A stretch of DNA of 64,000 bases. It comes from Triatoma infestans (taxonomy: Eukaryota; Arthropoda; Insecta; Hemiptera; Reduviidae). Below the pieces are notes generated by a model. The model worked only from the letters and a program-made list of their open reading frames with translations, did no database searches and had not been told where the DNA came from. Every line of letters begins with the position of its first letter. Position 1 is the stretch's first letter. The stretch spans positions 24,250 through 88,249 of the forward strand of contig JAAEAF010006049.1 of NCBI GenBank assembly GCA_011037195.1. Direction: 5' to 3'. Position numbers and translations under genes: made by a program. This document shows positions 56,772-64,000 of the stretch, piece after piece.

Positions 56772-57000
56772 GTGCCCTCACGCGTTAGTATAGTGGCTTA
56801 GCGCACTCGAATTCAGGGTTCGATTCCCGTGAGGGCAAAGTCGGTGTTGACCCAGCACCGTGGTGAAAAGTGGGAAGCTACAGTTAGTAGCGCCCTAGGT
56901 AGCGAAGACCGGAACTAAACGGCGTGGGAACTGCGGCGTGCTTACCACACGCCCTCTATTCAAATCGCCTGTTGCGCCATAGGGCTTTTTTCTTCTTTTA
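56772..57000 (+). mobile_element. tRNA-derived SINE, second family
   Basis: The head reads TGCCCTCACGCGTTAGTATA and GTGGCTTAGCGCAC, with an A-box-like TTAGTATAGTGG and the B box GGTTCGATTCC (56818-56828). TGCCCTC at the start pairs with GAGGGCA after the B box, a preserved acceptor-like stem; the anticodon arm is lost. The body (GTTGACCCAGCACCGTGGTG, GCGGCGTGCTTACCACACGC) differs from the SINE at 13619-13858, so this is a separate family. It ends in a T-rich stretch rather than an A tail. Confidence 0.8.
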
Positions 57001-57149
57001 TTTAAATATAAAAAGTACATGTTGATAAGTACGCATTGCAGGTAGAAAGAATGTGTTTACACTACAATCCAGAAGAGAGCGCCAAAACATAACACAAAAG
57101 TAAATAACATTTAAAATGTAATGGCATAGCATTCTAAAATAATTTTTTT

Positions 57150-57385
57150 CAAATAAAAACCGTTTTTGAGAAAATTCCAAAACTCTCAGAAGCCTATACT
57201 TCAAAGTAAATCAATATTATATAGGTGCTGGAACCGGACATTGTATTAAAGTGCTACTTTAGAGGAAAGCTTAGCGATAGAATCCCATTGACCGCCACCG
57301 CCAGAAACCCCCTAAAAACAATTATCTCGGCAAAATGCTACAAAAATAAAAATGAAACGTATTTAGATAGTATACGAAGCCGTTC
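57150..57385 (+). repeat. Repeat C copy, plus orientation
   Basis: 'aaaaaccgtttttgagaaaattcc', 'tcaatattatataggtgctgg', 'aaacaattatctcggc' and 'tttagatagtatacgaag'. Confidence 0.7.
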
Positions 57386-58195
57386 CATATAGAGTCCTAC
57401 AATTCCATTGAGATTTGGTTTCATTATTTTATCTGTATTGTCAACAACAAATTGAACAGTAATAAAAGTAAAGTAAAGCCTACTTTTTTCCAGGCGGACT
57501 TAATGTTTAACCACGGTCAGGTGTCATGGACAGAGATGAGATAGCTTACATATTTTGCTAAATTTCTAATATTACTCGTAATATATCAATATAAAAACTC
57601 AAGGCCAAAGACTAGGACTTGAACCCGGTACAATAGTGCAAATTTGCTTTATCTTAGCAGTAATTTATCTCATTATTTAATTGAGTAAATTCCAGTAACC
57701 CCTTCCATATCTTTATTAGTCACACCTATTGGCCTGTTACAGGTGCAATTGCATCTGCAGGTGTAACTTTCAATAAATATATTTTTGTTAAATTTATTAT
57801 GTAAATTATAATGATAAAAGAATACAAAATAAAAAAAATTAGTAGGCATTAGAGTCCAAAATAACAATTAATTTACTCCTATTAAAATTTTCATTTAACA
57901 AGCTGAACTGATATATTAAGGCTATTAATAATGTCAGAATGGTTGCGTGCAAACTTTCTTGTAGGCAGTAATATATTCTGTTTAAGAAATAGAAACTTTA
58001 ATGATTAATTTTATAAAAAAGGCAAAAAAGAAGAGATGGTGCTTACATATTTGATCCGTAGATTTTGCGCATTACCTTATTAGTGTGCACAAACCTTTAA
58101 AACTCGCAGCCTCATTCAGGGGTCACGTCTGAAAATTTATACCAAGTAACACTTAATTAAAAGATAGAATTTCCAATATTAATAGTTATAGATTG
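57386..58195. other. AT-rich stretch without assignable feature
   Basis: GGACTTGAACCCGG at 57617-57630 resembles the complement of a polymerase III B box but has no partner motifs. Confidence 0.3.
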
Positions 58196-58445
58196 GTTAT
58201 TTGTTTATTAAATTTCGAATTAATTGTCCCAGATTTATTTCAAACATTTTCTGCAAGAAAACAAATTTTTGTAGGATTCTGGAAGAGCTCGCCAATCTTT
58301 AGAATATACCACTTCAGTAAAAACATACGGTTTTAACTTTATAATATAATATGAACGCATTGCTGGGATTCGAAAATATTGAAGAAAAACGTTAAACATA
58401 AGTTCATCTTTACTGTATAGGTGTTAGTGAGATTTTCGATATTTC
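58196..58445 (-). repeat. Repeat C copy, minus orientation, left of a LINE fragment
   Basis: 'tttcaaacattttctgcaag', 'accacttcagtaaaaacatacgg' and 'gcattgctgggattcg' blocks; the sequence changes at about 58445 and the family resumes at about 58945. Confidence 0.65.
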
Positions 58446-58539
58446 CACGAAAACGACATCACTGATTTTGGTCAAAAGTTGACTAATGGCAAAACCATAT
58501 CCACCCCAGGCTAAAAGCTCAACATAGTTTCTTGGATAA

Positions 58540-58945
58540 GGCCGAGGAAAACATAGAACCATGACGGTCCTGGACCTGAATAACAAAATTACTTTCCCCT
58601 TTCCAAATCCATCGCCTTTAAACACATCAATTGCCAGATGTAATTTACATCTAACATCTGAAGTAATTAAGGCAGCCACCCTTCACTTTCTGCTAAAAGT
58701 AACAGCATTGTATACCATTTCCAACAGATATCCTTCACACATGGATCCATCATACGGGAGCTGGAGTTTATTCCCAAATGTGCAGCACTTCTGAGCCTTT
58801 TGTGCAGGGTAGCTACAGATTTTGACGGATAGATACTGGCTATCTACCTGGCTCTTGACTTAGTGGATAAGTGACCATAAAACAAGTTTACCATATCCAT
58901 GAACTCCCAGGAGGCATTGAAGGCACTGAATTGGTATCCTCTCAG
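58540..58945 (+). mobile_element. Probable LINE RNase H fragment, decayed
   Basis: The forward frame gives YPSHMDPSYGSWSLFPN at about 58728-58780, close to the YxDGS start of a LINE RNase H domain, and NSQEALKALNW at about 58899-58935, close to the DSQxALKAL motif. Intervening sequence has stops. No endonuclease or reverse transcriptase is present. Confidence 0.45.
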
Positions 58946-59330
58946 TTGTCAGAATTCTGAGTTTGAAGAATATCGGTTGACTGGAAGTGCTTTTACATTG
59001 AAATTATTTCATTTTTTTGCGATTTTGTCCATAAAAACGCGGACGGATATCATTACATGTGTTACTGTAACTATGACTACAGAGACTTATCACTTTAGTT
59101 GGGAATTTTGTCCGAGAAAGTTCATGTAAAAAAATTTTGGAGGAGAAACGGTTTGGCTTCCTCAAAAAAATCATTTCATTAAGTTTTCTAGATTCTCCAA
59201 TTGACATGAAAAATTGAAGACAAGCAAACTTCAGTAAAAATGATATGTTTGAAGAAAATTTCATTGAAATCTTGTAAATTGCAGTAAGAGAAAGTCGTGT
59301 GAGTGTTTCACACCAGATTTTTTACTTTGA
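58946..59330 (-). repeat. Repeat C copy, minus orientation, with terminus
   Basis: Runs from 'gtttgaagaatatcggttgactgg' to GCAGTAAGAGAAAGTCGTGT (59281-59300) and GAGTGTTTCACACCAGATTT. Confidence 0.8.
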
Positions 59331-60540
59331 TAATTAATTTTATTAAAATTAAAAAAAATAACTTGGTTTGTTAGTTAAAATTTCCAACAGTTTTCTAAAT
59401 AATACTCTGGCTCAGTTAAAATTATAACAATAGAATTAAATTCCACTTGTGAGTTAAATATTCCAACCATTTCAGTATGAAGTAAAGGATATTCAAAATA
59501 GGTATTAGAGGGAAATTATGAATGAGTCGGGTATATTTTCCAGGGTGTTTCATTATGATCTTTTCTGCTCATAGAGTGAACAGTAAGAGTAGGCTTAAAC
59601 ATTGGGTCAAGTGGCTCATTCAAAATGCTTTTCCTAAAAGGGCATGAAAGAAGAGTCAGTTTGTGATGGGCCAGTGGGAGGGGGGAATTGGGAGGAGGTT
59701 TTTTGGTTGGCTTATATTGTTTCAAGTATGTTTATATATTGTAATAGGAGGAACGTATTGTGTGGGTGCGTATGTCTCGTCGTAAAGGCTGGCAAAACTT
59801 TCGTCTTTTATACCTTGCCTTTTTTAGCAGGTTCTATGGTTCTCTCCGTACTCTCCGTTTTTTGAAAAGAGGTATTACCAAGGTAGGTAAACCTCGCCAA
59901 CATTAAGGGGAGAAACAGCTTCTACTAACAAACAGTTATGTAATTCCTTTAACAATACTGTGTTGTTACCAAGCCTTAAATATTAGCATAAATAAGTTAT
60001 GAATTGTATATGTATATATATGTGTGTGTATACGTGAACATGTTTGCTGGAGACCTGTATAGAGACAGAGTCTTCTGGTGGTGTTAGTATGGTACAAAGA
60101 CTTAGGAACCCAGGACCACAGTCACAGACAATAGATATACACTTTAACCATTTTCTACTCCAGCTATGTATAACACATACGTTCTCCGGGACAATGGTAA
60201 TCCTCTACAAGATTAACTACAATACAGCTTTTTCTTTTTTCAGAATTTACTTGCACACAAACCACTGCGAACGTGAGACCAGTCTCCTCAGAAAGTTACA
60301 CAATGGTAGAGACCAACAATACACAATTCTGTTTAACTTAATGCTGCATAATGAATGGTTAATTCTTGTTATTTTTTTTTTTCTTCTTTTTTTCAAGTCA
60401 GAATAAAGTTAATGAGTAAATATTTTATGACAGTTTTACTAAACGAATCTTGGATCCCATTTCTAGCTCAAGATATTAACATGCAGTTAAAATTGTTCTT
60501 TAATTCAATAGAAAACGAGAATTATTACAATCTTTCTGCA
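59331..60540. other. Stretch without assignable gene
   Basis: GC-moderate sequence at 59640-59860 with several overlapping short frames but no motif. TATATGTGTG simple sequence near 60008-60030. Confidence 0.3.
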
Positions 60541-60904
60541 GGAAAGTTATTATTCTTTCTCTTACTCGAGAAAGTATTGCGGTTGTGTCAAATTTTCGAA
60601 ATTCAGTTTTTCGTCAACCAGAAGTGCGACTTTATTTCTTCAATTTTTTTGCGATTTTGTCGAAAAATCTCCAACTTTTTTTTAAACTTTCTCTCTAAAT
60701 ATCTACACTCATAAATACCTATCACTTTTATTTGAAACATTTTTCCGGAAAAACAGGTTTTAGTGTGATTACGGATTTAAAATTAAATCTGTCGCTACAA
60801 GCTTTAGTTGCGACAGAGGTTGCTCTCATCCTAGTTATATTCAGGTAGGTATACATAATAACCTCTACCACCTTTCTACTTTTTTTACTCCTAGTAAGAG
60901 GAAA
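60541..60904 (-). repeat. Repeat C copy, minus orientation
   Basis: Starts at TTATTCTTTCTCTTACTCGA (about 60548), with 'accagaagtgcgactttat', 'tctacactcataaatacctatc' and the 'tctgtcgctacaagctttagttg' block that also occurs at 10280-10350. A LINE begins at its end. Confidence 0.75.
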
Positions 60905-61337
60905 TGCCCCGCATGGGGTAGCTGTTGCATGCAGCTACTTGGGGAGTAGCCTCCCCACGGGTCACCACAACTCAGTACACCATGCACAATCATCAGAACA
61001 GTACCCTTACACGTACTCCCACATTTTTCTTCTGTCTCTAACACGCCCAAACACGCACACAAACACACACACACACACCACGCAGCAGTACATTACATAC
61101 ATCCCACACAATAACTAAGGCTGGTCAGTACACACCTTAGGGCTACCGTCCCTAAGGCCAGCGCGTAGGCTAAGGGAGTGAACCCCGACAAAAAAACCTA
61201 GGCCCTCCAAAGTAGCGGAGGTTGAGCGTAGGGCCACAACCCTAATTTGTAAAAAAAAAAACAAAAGTTACGAATCCTCAAAACATAACAAGAAGCCGGA
61301 ATGGATCACGGACACGACCTAGGCGAGTTAAAGGACA

Positions 61338-62083
61338 TGACATTTTTATAGGTACGTGGAATGTGAGAAGTATCTTTGAACCTGGCGCTAGTCGGGTATT
61401 AGAGCGGGAACTGAACAAATATGGCGTTGATGTTGAGGCCCTGAAGGAAATTAGGTGGAGAGAGGTTGAATTGATTGATCTAAAGGATTTTACGCTTATT
61501 AATAGTAGTAGCCTAGATCAAATATATTGGGAACAGGGTTCATGGTGAAGAAATCTTTAAAACATGCGGTTATGAACTATAAAGCGGTTAGTGAAAGGAT
61601 CTGCATGCTGAGATTACGAGGAAAGTTTTTCAACATAACGCTGATAAGTGTGCATGCTCCTAATGAGGAGAAGGGAGATGAGGAAAAAGAAGAGTTTTAC
61701 GAAAAGCTAGAAAGGACCTACGACAGCATACCTAAGCATGATGTGAAGATCATCCTGGGTGATCTGAATGCCCAAATTGGAAAGGAGCCTGCTTTCGGCC
61801 AACCATTGGCAGACATAGCAAACATGAAAGTTCGAATGACAATGGCCGAAGAACCATTGATTTTGCTTCGAGTAAAGGTATGCATGTAGTTAGCACTTCC
61901 TTCCAGCACAAAGAGATTCACAAAATAACCTGGACATCACCGGATGGAACCAGTGGAAATCGAATAGATCACTTCCTAATTGAATCCAGGCGTGCAACAG
62001 ACGTTATGAATGTGAGGTCCTACAGAGGAGCAGAGTGTAGTAGCGACCATTTTTTGTTAGAGCTAGATATCGACAAAGGATAG
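61338..62083 (+). pseudogene. LINE endonuclease (APE type), frameshifted
   Basis: The endonuclease nicks the target site to prime reverse transcription. Visible in order are GTWNVRSIFEPG (61353-61388), ALKEIRW, then in a second frame GTGFMVKKS, ITLISVHAPNEE and KIILGDLNAQIGKE (61749-61788), and in a third frame ITWTSPDGTSGNRIDHFLIE (61925-61984) and SSDHFLLEL. GDLN and SDH are catalytic motifs. The frames are split near 61530 and 61880. The KEIRW motif stands where QEIRW is usual. Confidence 0.9.
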
Positions 62084-62103
62084 CCGCCGCAGAGAAAGGA
62101 ACT

Positions 62104-64000
62104 GTGGAGAGGCAAACAAGATACATGGTGGAGTCCATCAAAGAGGAAAGGAAATGGATAGAATATGAAATGAAAGTAATGGAGAATTTGGAGAAAGAGC
62201 CCCAGTGTGATCTGAATATTGAAAAAAGATGGGATAGAATTCAGACAGTAATCAAGAAATCGGCAATGGAAGTGGTTGGAACGGAAAGAAAAACAGTGAG
62301 AAATCAATGGTTTGATGAAGAATGTAACATGGCTGTGGAGAAACGGAATAAAGCCAGAGAATTAATGCTGCAGAAGAAAACTGGATTGAGTAGGGAGCTG
62401 TATAAAGCCACGAGACTAAGATTTAAGAAACTTTGCAGAAGAAAAAAGAGAGAAAGCGAAAGAATGAAACTCTTAGATCTACAGATGATTTTAAAGGACA
62501 TAATACTAGAAAATTTTATAAAGGATTTAAAGAAATCAAAGCTGGTTTTAATCCAGTGGTTACTTTCTGCTATGATGAAAACGGAATTCTTCTGGGAAAA
62601 AACAAAAAATAGTCGATCGATGGACTCGGTACTTTGACAAATTATTGAACCCAGGTACTACACAATTAGGGAATATGGAAGATACGCTCATGTCGGGGAG
62701 TGCTGGTAGAAGTGAGATAAGGATACCGCAGAGAGAGGAAGGTGAGGATGTAGAAGAACCTCTCGAATTGAAAGAACTAATAGAGGCTATTTCCAACATC
62801 AAGAATAACAAGGCTGCAGGTGAAGATGGTGTTCAGGCTGAACTCATAAAATATGGGAGTCGAGAACTGTGGCAGGAAATATATCGCTTGATATGGGACG
62901 TATGGATGAAGGAAGAAATGCCTGAAGGATGGTCGACAGCCGTGTTGTATCCCATCTATAAAAAAGGAAGTAAATTAATTTGTGAGAATTATAGAGGGAT
63001 TGTCCTCTTGGATACAGCTTACAAGATGTTTTCGGTACTTCTAATGAACAGATTGTCTAGATGGATTGAAAAAGAATTAGGCGAAATTCAATGCGGCTTT
63101 AGAGCAGTAAGATCCACGACCGACCTCATTTTTTCGGTAAGAATATTATTGGAAAAATGCTATGAATACGACGTTCCCCTTCACCATTTGTTTATAGATC
63201 TAAAACAAGCATATGGCAGCCTGAATAGAAATGAATTGATTAACTGGATGCAGGAGCTAAAATTCCCAAAAGAGTTAATAAGGTTGGCCTCATTAACCCT
63301 GGAACATTCGAAGGGAACTGTAAAAGTGCAGGGATCAAAAGGAAAACTCTTCTCAATCTCCAAAGGCCTTAGGCAAGGAGACCCCCTTATCCCCGCTTCT
63401 ATTTAATTTGGCTCTAGAGAAAGCAGCGAGAGCCATAAAGACCTACCCAAATGGTACTATTTACAACAGGCTAACTCAGCACTTAGCCTACGCTGATGAT
63501 ATGCTCATATCAGCAAGAAGTACTGCAGCATTAGCCGGAACCTTAAAAGAATTTGGAAAAGCAGTGAACAAGCTCGGCATGCGAATAAATGAAGAGAAGA
63601 CCAAATACGTGATGACCTCAAGAAGAAGAAGAAACGAAGAAGCATGGGTTGCTCTAGGCGTGCACAGATTTGAGGCAGTTAGCCTTTATAAATACCCAGG
63701 AGCAATTATTACAGAAAATAATGAAGTAGCTGAGGAAATCAAAGCCAGAATCATGGCTGCTAACCGATGTTTTTGATCGCTTCAAAAGGTGCTACGCTTC
63801 AAAGAGCTATCAAGGGAGGCGAAGCTAGTAATTTACAAAACAGTAATTAGGCCTGTAGTGAGTTACGGTAGTGAAACATGGTCTCTAACGAGAAGTGATG
63901 AGCGCCTTCTCAGTATATGGGAAAGGAAAATACAGAGAAAAGTATATGGACCCGTTAAAGATGGGGAGGATTGGAGAATAAGGACCAACCAGGAATTACG
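62104..64000 (+). pseudogene. LINE reverse transcriptase, frameshifted, C-terminal end beyond window
   Basis: After a charged linker (62104-62637, with NQWFDEECNMAVEKRNKARE), the frame 62645-63406 holds AAGEDGVQAELIKYG, KKGSK, CENYRGIVLL, GFRAVRSTTD and motif A FIDLKQAYGSLNR. A frameshift near 63390 (GDPL) leads to 63408-63776 with the catalytic YADD (63489-63500), NEEKTKYVMTSR and YPGAIITEN. An in-frame TGA at 63774-63776 interrupts it, and the same frame continues with LVIYKTVIRPVVSYGSETWS to the window end. The usual second aspartate after motif A is glycine here. The product would be the polymerase of the element. Confidence 0.9.

Larger units (their letters stand above)
60905..64000 (+). 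mobile_element. LINE with endonuclease and reverse transcriptase, continuing past the window
   Basis: A non-LTR retrotransposon longer than 3.1 kb. A GC-rich leader (60905-61335) with a CA tract (about 61050-61080) precedes an APE-type endonuclease and a reverse transcriptase. The reading frame is broken by at least four frameshifts and two stops, so this copy is inactive, but motif spacing is well kept and it is the least decayed LINE here. EN followed by RT with this C-terminal style is common to RTE-like and related insect families; I do not fix the clade. Confidence 0.9.

Noticed and set aside
56772..56840. Functional tRNA gene
   Set aside because: Acceptor-like stem and B box are present, but the anticodon arm is missing and a SINE body follows.
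57600..57640. Minus-strand tRNA or SINE head
   Set aside because: Only a B-box-like word is present; no A box, stem or body.
1..64000. CRISPR array, bacterial operons, rRNA
   Set aside because: No regularly spaced direct repeats, no closely packed genes and no rRNA-like sequence; the window is eukaryotic.

Overview
The window is AT-rich, intron- or intergenic-type eukaryotic DNA with no intact protein-coding gene that I can support. The dated wreckage of many transposable elements fills it: non-LTR retrotransposons (a jockey-type reverse transcriptase, several other LINE fragments, one long EN-RT element running off the right edge), a mariner transposase end, a Helitron, tRNA-derived SINEs and several families of non-coding repeats. 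The mix, together with a densovirus-like remnant (densoviruses infect arthropods), points to an arthropod, most likely an insect with a large repeat-rich genome. I cannot name the species.

Layout. 0.3-2.2 kb: two truncated LINEs end to end. 2.2-17 kb: mostly copies of one very abundant non-coding family (called repeat C here) in both orientations, into which other elements have jumped, including a foldback element (family B, 8815-9109) and a SINE with a clean 11-bp target duplication (13619-13858). 15.3-15.8, 18.3-18.6, 46.4-46.8 and 48.8-49.1 kb: GC-richer islands with GA/CT tracts that may be host promoter or exon material but cannot be assigned. 25.9-28.9 kb: a three-level nest, a family B foldback element split by a 2.68-kb Helitron that carries a broken densovirus NS1-like sequence next to a broken Pif1-type helicase. 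28.9-31.6 kb: repeat C with a second type of foldback (family D). 32.6-36.7 kb: a LINE fragment, a local duplication, a small minus-strand ORF, a reverse SINE and a family A foldback. 42.3-44.8 kb: mariner end, a complete family A foldback, a reverse LINE RNase H fragment and a SINE. 47-60.9 kb: repeat C, SINEs, foldbacks and a possible exon at 53.8-54.0 kb. 60.9-64.0 kb: a LINE with endonuclease and reverse transcriptase, recent enough to be readable but frameshifted.

The most interesting signal is shared by two otherwise different foldback families (A and B). Each inverted arm carries a motif whose order of parts matches a hammerhead ribozyme: CTGANGA, a short hairpin that changes sequence between families while keeping its pairing, GAAA, a minimal ACCGGT stem III and a C at the expected cleavage position, with flanks that pair as stem I (CATC with GATG in family A). 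Hammerhead motifs are known from Penelope-like elements and retrozymes. One extra nucleotide sits between the core and stem II in every copy, so activity is not assured.

Coordinates of repeat boundaries are by eye and usually good to about 10-30 bases; those with target duplications or diagnostic ends are more exact.
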